Assembly: GCA_025655555.1 (NCBI GenBank) | Contig: JAHXIQ010000001.1 | Location: 310,001 to 374,000 of the forward strand | DNA length: 64,000 nt | Direction of reading: 5' to 3' | Source: Candidatus Thiodiazotropha sp. (ex Myrtea sp. 'scaly one' KF741663) | GTDB taxonomy: Bacteria; Pseudomonadota; Gammaproteobacteria; Chromatiales; Chromatiaceae | Shown here: positions 54,587-63,502 of the stretch, piece after piece | Layout of the letters: each line of letters begins with the position of its first letter | Numbering within the stretch: position 1 is the stretch's first letter | Notes under the pieces: model-generated | Database searches by the model: none | Seen by the model: only the letters and a program-made list of their open reading frames with translations | What the model was told of the DNA's origin: nothing | Position numbers and translations under genes: made by a program

Positions 54587-55228
54587 ATGTCAGTCAGAAG
54601 AACCCTACTTGTCGCCCTTTCCTGCCTTTGGTTGATGCTGGGCTGTAGTCAACAGGACCAGCCGACGATCAATATTCACCGTGCTGTCCAGGTTGGCGAT
54701 ATCGACCAGCTTGAACGAAACATCTATTGGGATGCGGATATCAACGAGATTGGACCCAACGGGCTTACACCATTACATGTGGCGGCGCAAAAAGGCAGCC
54801 TGGTAATGAGCCAAATCCTGCTAAAACATGGGGCTGACCTGCAGACGCTCGATCCTCAGGGACACACGCCGGTGGTTAAATCGCTGGTTTCCCGCAATAC
54901 GCTGCTGGCAGACTATCTGGTCAAGAATGGTGCCCAACTAGACGCCAACAGCGTGCTGCACGAGACTGCCCGTCTCGGCAGTGCTGACCGGGATGTGATC
55001 GATTTCCTGGTCAAACAGGGTGCCTCTATCGACCATCTTGATGAAGCAGGCAATACACCACTACACAACGCCATACTGCACAATCAGAGGGTGGTGGTGA
55101 AATATCTGGTCATTCGCGGCGCCAACCTCAATATTCGTAATGGAATGGATCAGACGCCTCTGGCCCTGGCTATTACGGAGAAAAGGGGTGATATCGTGCG
55201 CATGCTGAAGCAGTTTGGCGCCCCTTAA
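54587..55228 (+). CDS. Ankyrin-repeat lipoprotein
   Basis: About 213 residues from ATG 54587: lipoprotein signal with lipobox LMLGC, then four to five ankyrin repeats (GLTPLHVAAQKGSLVMSQILLKHGADL; GHTPVVKSLVSRNTLLADYLVKNGAQL; GNTPLHNAILHNQRVVVKYLVIRGANL; DQTPLALAITEKRGDIVRML). Likely a periplasmic or outer-membrane protein-binding scaffold. Partner unknown. The frame opens at 54566, but the later ATG gives a proper signal peptide. Confidence 0.85.
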   Translation: MSVRRTLLVALSCLWLMLGCSQQDQPTINIHRAVQVGDIDQLERNIYWDADINEIGPNGLTPLHVAAQKGSLVMSQILLKHGADLQTLDPQGHTPVVKSLVSRNTLLADYLVKNGAQLDANSVLHETARLGSADRDVIDFLVKQGASIDHLDEAGNTPLHNAILHNQRVVVKYLVIRGANLNIRNGMDQTPLALAITEKRGDIVRMLKQFGAP

Positions 55229-55278
55229 TAACCACAGCCGACACTCCTGTCATAACCATAGAACACTACGGATTTTCC

Positions 55279-55563
55279 ATGTCATCAACACCTGAAGAAC
55301 TGAGCATCAACTACACCGAGGACGGCGTCGATGTCGTCAAGGAACTGGATAAGGTCATCCTCTCGAAAGGGGCATGGACCACAATCATCTTTCGTTATCA
55401 GGACTGGAACCGGAGCAAAGAAGCCTACGGTCCGGACAAATATTCCATTCGCCGCTATCAGAAACGCAATGGCGAATATATGCCGAAGAGTAAATTCAAT
55501 ATTTCAAGCCGGGATCAGGCCAAGGCCATCATCGAAGCCCTGCAGAGCTGGACCGAAGAGTAA
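55279..55563 (+). CDS. Conserved-looking small protein of unknown function
   Basis: 94 residues, soluble: LSINYTEDGVDVVKELDKVILSKGAWTTIIFRYQDW, then KYSIRRYQKRNGEYMPKSKFNISSRDQAKAIIEALQSW. The beta-strand plus basic loop plus C-terminal helix layout recalls PC4-type nucleic-acid binding domains, but this is a weak resemblance, not an assignment. It is 50 bases downstream of the ankyrin gene and just upstream of the MITE. Confidence 0.65.
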   Translation: MSSTPEELSINYTEDGVDVVKELDKVILSKGAWTTIIFRYQDWNRSKEAYGPDKYSIRRYQKRNGEYMPKSKFNISSRDQAKAIIEALQSWTEE

Positions 55564-55576
55564 TCACGCTTTCTTA

Positions 55577-55841
55577 GGGCCTGTTAACACTAATTTGATC
55601 GTCACTGCCAAGACCATTTTTTTGTCCAGCAAGGCAGAAGGAGCGCCGTGTAGTCGGTCTACATAAGCGACTGATAACGCTGCTGGGCGAAAAAATGGCC
55701 TTGGCCCTCTGGGTTGCTCCTGAAAAAGCGCCACTCGGCGTTACTTATTGCTCATTTGGAATAACCAAACTACGCTCCTCGTGCCTTGATTGGCGCTTTT
55801 TCAGGTGCAACAGTGGCAATCAAATTAGTGTTAACAGGCCC
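55577..55841. mobile_element. MITE-like non-autonomous element with terminal inverted repeats and TA duplication
   Basis: A 265-base element bounded by inverted repeats that match at 29 of the first 31 bases (both begin GGGCCTGTTAACACTAAT). A TA dinucleotide lies directly outside each end (55575-55576, 55842-55843), as in IS630/mariner or IS427-group IS5 insertions. Inside is a second imperfect inverted repeat: GTTGCTCCTGAAAAAGCGCC near 55713 and its complement near 55789-55810. It has no open frame for a transposase. It fills the gap between the 94-residue protein gene and sbcB. Confidence 0.85.
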
Positions 55842-55868
55842 TAGTCTAAGTCTTATTTCCAATCAACA

Positions 55869-57305
55869 TCAAACAGGCACCACCTGCTCGGCCCAGGCCA
55901 GCAGGTGGGGAATTAACGCCTTCTTGCGGTCAGGCAGTTGTGGATCGGCCTCCAGCCGATCCAGCGTCATCAGATACTCATCCAGGGTGATGCTACCGCC
56001 ACCGTCCGGTTCCGATAGCCGGGCGTGGCGATATTCTTCCCAGCGCTCTTTTTCATCTGCTGTCAGTGACGCCGGCCAGTTTCTTGCGCGATAGCGGAAC
56101 AGCATTTCGGGTAATCGCCCATCGTCAAATACCAAGGGGAAATTCTGTAACTCGGCCGGGGCACTGCTGAGAATCTGGTCCATACGCTGACGATCATCTC
56201 TGGAGAAAAAACCACCGCTGTAGAGCGCCTGATCAGGATCGGTCACTGGGTCGAAACGGGTCATCCGGTGAACAGCGCCGATCTTCTCCGCCAACCCGGT
56301 GTGAGCCAATAATTTCTGCCGATGACGTTCCCCTGCCGCCACATCCACCCCCCACCGCTCGGCAGCTTCGGCAGTCAGTGTACTCATCGGTACCACTACC
56401 GGACACTTGTTGATATGTACCGTCTTGAGCGGGATGCGACTCACCCCTTCCGGCAGATCGGCCGTGGCGGTAAACAGCCTTTGATGGATCTCCTCCGGTG
56501 TCAGTTCCAGCAGGGGTGCAGGATCTTCACGAAGATCGTAGACAATAATGCCATTGGGATTTTCCGGATGCTTGGCCAGCGGCATTACCATGGCGATACA
56601 GCCCCGCTCGGCCGGATACATGGAGGAGACATGCAACACCGGCTGGCATTGTTGTAAATTCAGCCGCTCCGCCACCACCCGCTTGTTCCGACTCTCAAAT
56701 ATGTAGTTGAAGAGTTTCGGCTGGCGTTGTTTGATCAATCGCGCCAAACCAATCGTGGCATGCACATCGGATAGGGCATCATGCGCAGACTCATGCACGA
56801 TACCGTTCGCAGCACTCAACACCTCCAGGCGAAAACTGGCCACACCGGCATCATTCACGGGCCACTCGATACCCTCGGGCCTGAGCGCATGTGTCAGCCG
56901 GGCCATATCGATGATATCCCAACGGGAACAGCCGTTCTGCCACTCTCTTGCATAGGGGTCGTAGAAGTTTCGATAGAGGGTGTTGCGAGTGACTTCATCA
57001 TCGAAACGAAGGGTGTTGTAACCAACCCCGCAGGTCTCAGGCATCGAGAGTTCCTGATGAATGCGCTTAATAAATTCCGCCTCATTCACCCCCTCTTCCC
57101 ATGCTTTTTGAGGCGTGATGCCGGTCACCATGCAGGCTTCAGGCTGTGGCAGCATGTCATCAGTGGGCTTGCAATAGGCAACCAACGGCTCACCCACCGG
57201 ATTCAGTTCCGCATCGGTGCGTAAACCGGCGAATTGTGAGGCTCTGTCCCGGCGCGGATCGGCGCCCCAGGTTTCATAATCGTGCCAGTAGAAGGTGAAC
57301 GTCAT
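55869..57305 (-). CDS. sbcB: Exodeoxyribonuclease I
   Basis: A 478-residue 3'-5' single-strand DNA exonuclease used in recombination and mismatch repair. The DEDDh core is visible: TFYWHDYETWGADPRRDR, YNTLRFDDEVTRNTLYRNFYDPY, and SAHDALSDVHATIGLARLI. The central SH3-like and C-terminal helical parts include the family RWGVDVAAGERH and EERHx-like WEEYRHARL stretches. It is 55 bases downstream of the HDAC-family gene on the same strand. Confidence 0.96.
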   Translation of the reverse strand: MTFTFYWHDYETWGADPRRDRASQFAGLRTDAELNPVGEPLVAYCKPTDDMLPQPEACMVTGITPQKAWEEGVNEAEFIKRIHQELSMPETCGVGYNTLRFDDEVTRNTLYRNFYDPYAREWQNGCSRWDIIDMARLTHALRPEGIEWPVNDAGVASFRLEVLSAANGIVHESAHDALSDVHATIGLARLIKQRQPKLFNYIFESRNKRVVAERLNLQQCQPVLHVSSMYPAERGCIAMVMPLAKHPENPNGIIVYDLREDPAPLLELTPEEIHQRLFTATADLPEGVSRIPLKTVHINKCPVVVPMSTLTAEAAERWGVDVAAGERHRQKLLAHTGLAEKIGAVHRMTRFDPVTDPDQALYSGGFFSRDDRQRMDQILSSAPAELQNFPLVFDDGRLPEMLFRYRARNWPASLTADEKERWEEYRHARLSEPDGGGSITLDEYLMTLDRLEADPQLPDRKKALIPHLLAWAEQVVPV

Positions 57306-57360
57306 CGTTCTGTGGTGTCCTATCGATGGAAAAAAACGTTTTCCACTGCCGCAGATAGCA

Positions 57361-58287
57361 TCAATGCAAATCCATCAGTACCCGTATATGAGCCTCGACA
57401 CTGCGTGCCAGCGCATGGGGCTCATAACCCCCTTCGAGTACGGAGACGACTCTGCCTTCGGCGTAACGTTTGGCAATCTCCTGTATCTGCTCCGTGACCC
57501 AGCGGTAGTCCGCTTCAGTCAGGCTCACCCCTGACATATCATCCTCCACATGGGCATCAAAGCCGGCGGAGACAAAAATCATCTGGGGTTTAAAATGATT
57601 CAATGCCGGTAGCCAGTGTGAGGACACCGCCTCTCTGAAATCCGGACCTTTGGCCGTCGCTTCAAGTGGCGCACAGATGATGTGGTCAGGACTCTCCTCA
57701 ATCGCCGTATAGGGATAGAAAGGATGCTGGAAAGTTGAACAGACAATGACTCGTCTGTCATCACGAAAGATATCTTCGCTACCATTACCATGGTGCACAT
57801 CGAAATCGAGAATCGCCACCCGTTCCAAGCCGTACGCTTCCATCGCGTGCGCAGCACCGACTGCCGCATTGCCGTAGATACAAAAACCCATGGTGCGCAT
57901 GCGTTCGGCATGGTGGCCAGGCGGACGGACAGCACAGAAAGCGTTCAGCAGATCTTCCTGCATGATCAGATCTACTGCTTTAATCACTGCGCCAGCTGCA
58001 CGCTTGGCCGCCTGCAGACTTTCAGGACTGACGACCGTGTCAGGATCGAGATGGGCATGACCCGTTTGCGGCATCAGCTTCTCCACCTGATCAAGATAGG
58101 CAGGATCATGACAGCGTATTAATTGCTCGCGCGTCACCTCCGGCGCATCGTAATGGCGCAGAAAATCGTAGACCTGTGCGGCCATGAGACGGTCATCGAT
58201 AGCCTGCAGGCGGGAGGCGTTTTCAGGATGTCCAACCCCGGTATCATGCTGCAGGCAATCAGGGTGGCTGATATAAGCGGTTCTCAA
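57361..58287 (-). CDS. Histone deacetylase family protein (AcuC/HDAC-like amidohydrolase)
   Basis: A 308-residue zinc hydrolase: RPPGHHAERMRTMGFCIYGNAAVGAAHAM (active-site His pair), DFDVHHGNGSEDIF with the D-x-H zinc ligands, and SAGFDAHVEDDMSG giving the third ligand. Bacterial members deacetylate proteins, acetoin-pathway enzymes, acetylpolyamines or other N-acyl substrates. It is divergent, across 252 bases, from a Pat-type acetyltransferase gene, so an acetylation/deacetylation pair is possible. Confidence 0.92.
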   Translation of the reverse strand: MRTAYISHPDCLQHDTGVGHPENASRLQAIDDRLMAAQVYDFLRHYDAPEVTREQLIRCHDPAYLDQVEKLMPQTGHAHLDPDTVVSPESLQAAKRAAGAVIKAVDLIMQEDLLNAFCAVRPPGHHAERMRTMGFCIYGNAAVGAAHAMEAYGLERVAILDFDVHHGNGSEDIFRDDRRVIVCSTFQHPFYPYTAIEESPDHIICAPLEATAKGPDFREAVSSHWLPALNHFKPQMIFVSAGFDAHVEDDMSGVSLTEADYRWVTEQIQEIAKRYAEGRVVSVLEGGYEPHALARSVEAHIRVLMDLH

Positions 58288-58539
58288 CAGTGGATCCTCA
58301 TTTTTCGCTGTATTTTATTGATCCTTCAAATACTCATTATTAATCATTAAAAACCGACACTTAGGTAAAGAAATTGTCACAAGATAAGCGTAAACTTTAA
58401 ACAAGTTATGCCGATAACCTGAGTAATTCAAGACACTGAGTTTTTTACGGCGTTGTCAGACACCCAAACACTCCTTTGCCGGGTGTCTTTGGACATCATA
58501 CCCCAATATCATCTTCTGAAGTTCAACAGGCGTGAGATC

Positions 58540-61221
58540 ATGCAATCACATTATTTGACCCCTCTCTTTTCTCCCAACAGCATCGCCATGTTCGGCGCCA
58601 GCGAGCGGGAAAACTCGGTCGGCGAGGTGGTCTTCAGAAACCTCCTCTCATCCGGTTTCAAGGGTGGAATCTATCCGATCAATCCAAAGCACGACAAGGT
58701 GCAGGGGCAGAAGGCTTACAAAAGCATTGATGCGATCGGCAAGCCGGTCGAGCTGGCAGTCGTTGCCACACCGGCAAAAACCATCCCGGCAATTGTCGAG
58801 GCCTGTGGCCAGCATGGGGTCAAAACCATGATCATCCTCTCTGCCGGTTTCCGTGAATCGGGACCGGCAGGACGACGCATCGAAGATCGGGTAGTGGAAG
58901 TCGCCAAGGAGTTCGGTATCCGTTTCATCGGGCCGAACTGCCTCGGTTTAATTCGACCCGACAAGGGCGTCAACGTCACCTTCGGCAACAATAACGCGAA
59001 ACCGGGCAACCTGGCACTGGTCTCCCAATCGGGCGCCATCTGTACGGCGATCCTCGACTGGGCAGAGGTTAACGATATCGGTTTTTCCACCGTGATCTCC
59101 ACCGGGATAGCCGCTGATCTGGATTTTGGAGACTACCTGGACTTTCTCGTTTCCGATCCCAAGACTGACAGTATCCTGATGTATGTGGAGGGTATTAAAG
59201 ATGCCCGTCGCTTCATGAGCGGGCTGCGTGCAGCGGCACGTATCAAACCTGTCATCGTTCTTAAAGTAGGACGGCATGCGGCGGGGGCTGAAGCTTCCAT
59301 GTCACATACTGGCGCACTGGTTGGCAGTGATGAAACCTTTTCCGCTGCACTCGCCCGTTCCGGTGTCTTACGGGTCGAGACTATCTCCCAGCTCTTCTCA
59401 GCAGCCAAAGCACTCTCAGCCCGCTCACGGGTCTATGGCGACAAGCTGGCCATTATCACCAACGGCGGCGGCCCAGGCGTTATGGCTGCAGACCGGGCTT
59501 CAGACCTGGATATCGAATTGGCACAATTCAGTGATGAGACCGTCAAGGCCCTGAATAAGGCCTTACCGGATGTCTGGTCCCACGGTAACCCGGTGGATGT
59601 CATCGGTGACGCTCCCCCCGAACGTTATCGTGCGGCGGTGGACATCTGTCTCAATGATCCTGAAGTGGATGGCGCCATTGTCATCCTGACGCCCCAGGCA
59701 ATGACGGAACCCGATGAAGTTGCCAAGGTGCTTATCGAACTGGCAGACCAGCACAAGAAACCTATTCTGACCAGTTGGATGGGTGGTAAACAGATCGAGA
59801 ATGCCAGAAAGCTCTTCAACAACGCAAAGCTACCCAGTTTCCGCACCCTGGAAAATGCTGTGGATGCCTTCCACTATCTTTCCTCCTACCAGAAAAATCA
59901 GCGGCTTCTTCTGCAGACACCGGCCAAAACTTCCCGTAGGCATGTTCAGCCCGATGTGGAGGGTGCACGCCTGATTATTGAGAGCGCGCTTTCAGAGCAA
60001 CGCAAGGTACTGACCGAACCGGAGTCCTTTGCCCTGCTCGGCGCTTTCCGTATTAATGCGGTACGTAACGGCATTGCCCGATCCGCCAATGAGGCTCTGA
60101 TTCTGGCTGAATCTATTGGCTTTCCCGTGGCGATGAAGATCTATTCACCCGACATTTCCCACAAGTCCGATGCGGGGGGCATTCGGTTGAATATCAACAA
60201 TGCCCAGGTCGTGCGCAGTACCTATCGGGATCTCATCGAGCAGGTCAAAGAGCGACGCCCCGAGGCCAAGATAGAGGGTGTCACCGTTGAACAGATGTAT
60301 CAAAGCCCGAATGGAAGGGAACTGCTGATCGGCATCATCAGGGACCCGGTGTTTGGTCCTGTCATCAGTTTTGGCAGTGGCGGCACCACGGTGGAAGTGA
60401 TGGGTGACTCAGCAATTGCCCTGCCCCCACTCAACCGACGCCTGGCCCTCGATCTGGTCAATCGCACCAAGGCAGCAAAAATGCTTTCTGATTTCCGCCA
60501 TATGCCGGCGGCCAATTGTGAGGCCCTCATTGATGTGCTGCTGCGCGTTTCAACTATGGCATGCGAACTTCCCTGGATTCAGGAGATGGACATCAATCCC
60601 CTGATTCTCGATGAAAAAGGCGCAGTTGCGGTGGATGCCCGTATTGTGGTCAATTTCCCCCGTCCATCAACCGACCCCTACCACCACCTGGCGATTCATC
60701 CCTACCCAGTCAATCTGGTCAACCATCTACAACTTCCCAATGGTACGAACATCGTGATACGACCGATTCGTCCGGAGGATGTGGACCTGGAACAGAATTT
60801 CACCCGTCAGCTTTCCGATGAAGCTAAATATTTCCGCTTCATGAGTTCCGTCCAGGAGTTGACGCAGGATATGTTGATGCGCTTCACCCAGATCGACTAT
60901 CACTATGAAATGGCATTAATTGCGGTGATGGAGGCCGGCACCCACGAAGTAGAGCTAGGCGTGGCGCGCTATGTTACGAATCCGGACAAAAAGAGCTGTG
61001 AGTTTGCCCTGGTTGTATCTGATAAATGGCAACGTCAGGGCATCGGCCACAAATTGATGCATCAGCTGATGGAGATCGCTCGTGATCGAGGATTGGAGAA
61101 AATGGAGGGAGAGGTGCTCAGCAACAATTTTAAGATGCTGGACCTGATGAAATCACTCTACTTCCGCATCTCCACATCTCCGGAAGACAGCGGGATCAAA
61201 CAGGTAGTCGTCGACTTGTAA
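58540..61221 (+). CDS. Pat/YfiQ-type protein lysine acetyltransferase (ADP-forming acyl-CoA synthetase-like plus GNAT)
   Basis: About 893 residues from ATG 58540 (MQSHYLTPLFSPNSIAMFGASERENSVG); a TTG-initiated extension to 58453 is unlikely. Order: CoA-binding domain (about 10-105), succinyl-CoA ligase-like domains (IRFIGPNCLGLI; GDYLDFLVSDPKTDSILMYVEGI; SHTGALVGSDETF), ATP-grasp domain (about 485-700, VAMKIYSPDISHKSDAGGI), and C-terminal GNAT (about 735-893, FALVVSDKWQRQGIGHKLM). This is the Pat architecture, known to acetylate acetyl-CoA synthetase and other enzymes. It is divergent from the deacetylase gene. Confidence 0.93.
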   Translation: MQSHYLTPLFSPNSIAMFGASERENSVGEVVFRNLLSSGFKGGIYPINPKHDKVQGQKAYKSIDAIGKPVELAVVATPAKTIPAIVEACGQHGVKTMIILSAGFRESGPAGRRIEDRVVEVAKEFGIRFIGPNCLGLIRPDKGVNVTFGNNNAKPGNLALVSQSGAICTAILDWAEVNDIGFSTVISTGIAADLDFGDYLDFLVSDPKTDSILMYVEGIKDARRFMSGLRAAARIKPVIVLKVGRHAAGAEASMSHTGALVGSDETFSAALARSGVLRVETISQLFSAAKALSARSRVYGDKLAIITNGGGPGVMAADRASDLDIELAQFSDETVKALNKALPDVWSHGNPVDVIGDAPPERYRAAVDICLNDPEVDGAIVILTPQAMTEPDEVAKVLIELADQHKKPILTSWMGGKQIENARKLFNNAKLPSFRTLENAVDAFHYLSSYQKNQRLLLQTPAKTSRRHVQPDVEGARLIIESALSEQRKVLTEPESFALLGAFRINAVRNGIARSANEALILAESIGFPVAMKIYSPDISHKSDAGGIRLNINNAQVVRSTYRDLIEQVKERRPEAKIEGVTVEQMYQSPNGRELLIGIIRDPVFGPVISFGSGGTTVEVMGDSAIALPPLNRRLALDLVNRTKAAKMLSDFRHMPAANCEALIDVLLRVSTMACELPWIQEMDINPLILDEKGAVAVDARIVVNFPRPSTDPYHHLAIHPYPVNLVNHLQLPNGTNIVIRPIRPEDVDLEQNFTRQLSDEAKYFRFMSSVQELTQDMLMRFTQIDYHYEMALIAVMEAGTHEVELGVARYVTNPDKKSCEFALVVSDKWQRQGIGHKLMHQLMEIARDRGLEKMEGEVLSNNFKMLDLMKSLYFRISTSPEDSGIKQVVVDL

Positions 61222-61272
61222 AAACCCTGGCACCCGTATTTTTCAAGAAAGCCCCCTTGCCTGACTGGCATA

Positions 61273-61308
61273 AAAAAGCCGCCCTACCATAAGGAAGGGC
61301 GGCTTTTT
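61273..61308. terminator. Bidirectional terminator between the Pat gene and rplS
   Basis: AAAAAGCCGCCCT (61273-61285) pairs with AGGGCGGCTTTTT (61296-61308) across a 10-base loop, with A- and T-tracts for both directions between convergent genes. Confidence 0.95.
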
Positions 61309-61334
61309 CAGGTCTCGATATAACGAGAGAGGTT

Positions 61335-61679
61335 TTATACCTTCTCTTTGATTCGTGCTGCCTTACCGGTGCGACCACGCAGATAGTAAAGTTTGGCGCG
61401 GCGTACATCACCCCGACGGGTCACCTTGATATCGGCAACGCCTGGACTGTAGGTCTGAAAGACACGTTCCACACCTTCACCATGGGATATTTTCCGCACG
61501 GTGAATGCAGAGTTGAGACCGCGGTTACGCTTGGCAATGACGACACCTTCAAATGCCTGCAGACGCTCACGTTGGCCCTCTTTCACCCGCACCTGAACAA
61601 TCACGGTATCACCGGGACCAAAATCGGGAACCTCGCGGCCCATCTGTTCGGCGTCGAGTACTTCGATGATATTGCTCAT
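61335..61679 (-). CDS. rplS: 50S ribosomal protein L19
   Basis: A 114-residue L19: [62 protein letters not shown] and [20 protein letters not shown] are diagnostic. It sits at the 30S-50S interface. It is the last gene of the ffh-rpsP-rimM-trmD-rplS cluster, three bases after trmD, and ends at a bidirectional terminator. Confidence 0.99.
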   Translation of the reverse strand: MSNIIEVLDAEQMGREVPDFGPGDTVIVQVRVKEGQRERLQAFEGVVIAKRNRGLNSAFTVRKISHGEGVERVFQTYSPGVADIKVTRRGDVRRAKLYYLRGRTGKAARIKEKV

Positions 61680-61682
61680 GGT

Positions 61683-62444
61683 CTATTGCTCCTGTACTTG
61701 CTCAGCGTCTCCCGACGCGGCACTAATTTCAGCTAAAAACTTCTCTTCTTCAGCCGTCAATTGACGACCCTGTAACAGATCCGGTCGACGCTTCATGGTC
61801 CGCAGTAATGCCTGCTGCAACCGCCAGCGTCTGATGGCGTCATGATTGCCGCTCTGCAGTACGGCCGGCACCTTCATGCCATCTATCTCATCCGGACGGG
61901 TATAGTGCGGACAATCCAGCAACCCGTCCATGAAAGAATCCTGTTCCGCGGAATCCGCGTCACCCAAAACGCCGGGTAAGAGACGAATCACCGCATCCAA
62001 TATCGTCATGGCGGCCAATTCACCACCACTTAAAACGTAGTCACCAATGGACCACTCTTCATCGACATACCGTTTAATCACGCGTTCGTCGATGCCTTCG
62101 TAGCGGCCGGCAATCATCATCAGAGGCTCGCCTCTGGCGGCAAAGTCTCTGGCAGCCTGCTGATCGAACCGTCGCCCCTGGGGACTCAGGTAGATCACTC
62201 TGGCGCCAGGATTCTCCGCCTTGGCCGAGGCAATCGCCTGTTGCAACGGCTCATACTTCATCACCATGCCGGGGCCGCCACCATAGGGCCTATCATCCAC
62301 AGTGCGGTGCACATCGTGTGCATAATCTCTGGGATTCCAGAGCTTTAGCTCTGCCAGCCCCTTATCGATGGCCCTGCCTATCACACCCTCGCCCGTTAAG
62401 GCGTCGAACATGGACGGCATCAGTGTGATGACATCAAAGCGCAT
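61683..62444 (-). CDS. trmD: tRNA (guanine(37)-N1)-methyltransferase
   Basis: A 253-residue SPOUT enzyme that methylates G37 next to the anticodon and prevents +1 frameshifting. Trefoil-knot motifs: [78 protein letters not shown]. Length is normal. Five bases after rimM and three before rplS. Confidence 0.98.
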   Translation of the reverse strand: MRFDVITLMPSMFDALTGEGVIGRAIDKGLAELKLWNPRDYAHDVHRTVDDRPYGGGPGMVMKYEPLQQAIASAKAENPGARVIYLSPQGRRFDQQAARDFAARGEPLMMIAGRYEGIDERVIKRYVDEEWSIGDYVLSGGELAAMTILDAVIRLLPGVLGDADSAEQDSFMDGLLDCPHYTRPDEIDGMKVPAVLQSGNHDAIRRWRLQQALLRTMKRRPDLLQGRQLTAEEEKFLAEISAASGDAEQVQEQ

Positions 62445-62449
62445 GGCTG

Positions 62450-62959
62450 TCAGAAATCCGGATCCCAGTCCACGACCATACGCCCAGAGGATAAATCCAC
62501 TTCCTGAACCGCTTCACCCATGGTGTATGGAATCAGCCGTTCGCGGTCATCACCCTTGACCACTAATACATCGTTGGCGCCTGTCTCAAGGAGATGGGAA
62601 ACCACACCAAAATCGATTCCCTGCATATTCTCGACCCGTAATCCCTCCAGGTCGGTCCAGTAATATTCACCAGGCTTGAGTTTGGGGAGTTGCTCGCGAC
62701 TGACCGCGATATCGATCCCCACCAGCTCCGCCGCCTGGTCACGGTCATTGCAACCCTTGAAGTGTGCAACAACGCTTTTGCCTTGTTTCTGTCCCGCGGC
62801 CAGTGTGTGTGCTTGCCAGCCCTCAGCCTTCTTGAGGTACCAGGTCTTGTAGTCGAGTATCCCTTCCCTCGGCGAGGTGTGAGAGAAGACCTTGAGCCAA
62901 CCCCTGACACCAAATAGGCCAGAAATCCGGCCTATGATGATCATCTCGTTGTTCGACAT
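62450..62959 (-). CDS. rimM: Ribosome maturation factor RimM
   Basis: A 169-residue 16S processing factor that helps assemble the 30S head near S19. N-terminal RimM domain [29 protein letters not shown], then the PRC-barrel half [40 protein letters not shown]...[16 protein letters not shown]. Its position between rpsP and trmD is canonical. Confidence 0.97.
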   Translation of the reverse strand: MSNNEMIIIGRISGLFGVRGWLKVFSHTSPREGILDYKTWYLKKAEGWQAHTLAAGQKQGKSVVAHFKGCNDRDQAAELVGIDIAVSREQLPKLKPGEYYWTDLEGLRVENMQGIDFGVVSHLLETGANDVLVVKGDDRERLIPYTMGEAVQEVDLSSGRMVVDWDPDF

Positions 62960-63017
62960 TTCCCTTCAATCCGCCGCTGTAGGCCAAGACCTATAACGGA
63001 GAAGTGGGCAGTTGAAT

Positions 63018-63272
63018 TCAGGCAGCAGCTTGTTTTGCGGCCTGTTTCAGCAGTGTCGAAACACGCTCACTGGGCTGAGCACCCTTGGATATCCAATGCT
63101 CTACCCGGTCCTGATCCACACGCAGTCCCTCTTCTCCGCCCACAGCGATGGGATTGAAAAAGCCCAGACGCTCGATATAGCGGCCGTCGCGCGCATTACG
63201 GCTGTCAGTCACCACAATGTGGTAAAAAGGCCGCTTTTTCGCGCCAGTTCTTGAGAGGCGAATGGTTACCAT
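63018..63272 (-). CDS. rpsP: 30S ribosomal protein S16
   Basis: An 84-residue S16: [43 protein letters not shown], then [26 protein letters not shown]. First gene of the rpsP-rimM-trmD-rplS operon with its own promoter upstream. Confidence 0.99.
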   Translation of the reverse strand: MVTIRLSRTGAKKRPFYHIVVTDSRNARDGRYIERLGFFNPIAVGGEEGLRVDQDRVEHWISKGAQPSERVSTLLKQAAKQAAA

Positions 63273-63331
63273 GTCGTATCCTTAAATATTCGTTGACACA
63301 CCAGCGGAAACCCGCCGACGGGAAACCGCGC

Positions 63332-63359
63332 ATTATAGCCAACTTTTTGCCAAAGTGAA
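63332..63359 (-). promoter_or_regulatory. Candidate sigma-70 promoter of the rpsP operon
   Basis: On the minus strand TTCACT (63354-63359), a 16-base spacer, and a consensus TATAAT (63332-63337) lie about 60 bases before the rpsP ATG. The -35 hexamer and spacing are the same as at the proposed cbbL promoter. Confidence 0.65.
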
Positions 63360-63364
63360 GCGTT

Positions 63365-63487
63365 TAAATAATTTTAAATGTTGAATTTTGAATTGTGAAT
63401 TATTGGGTTCGCTACGCTCACACCTGATTTAAACGGGGCGTGTGCGAAACACACTCATCCAATTCAAAATTCATAATTCATAATTGA
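63365..63487. repeat. AT-rich palindromic repeat, copy 2
   Basis: Left arm (63365-63403, AAATGTTGAATTTTGAATTG then TGAATTATTGGG) and right arm (63458-63487, CAATTCAAAATTCATAATTC) are imperfect inverted repeats around a GC-richer core. It resembles copy 1 at 25491-25615 in layout, length and word content. It fills the space between ffh and the rpsP promoter. Confidence 0.7.
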
Positions 63488-63502
63488 ATCAAACGGTTGC
63501 AA

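Noticed and set aside
59133-59408. Minus-strand frame inside the Pat gene
   Set aside because: Shadow frame; the plus-strand protein has continuous conserved domains through this region.
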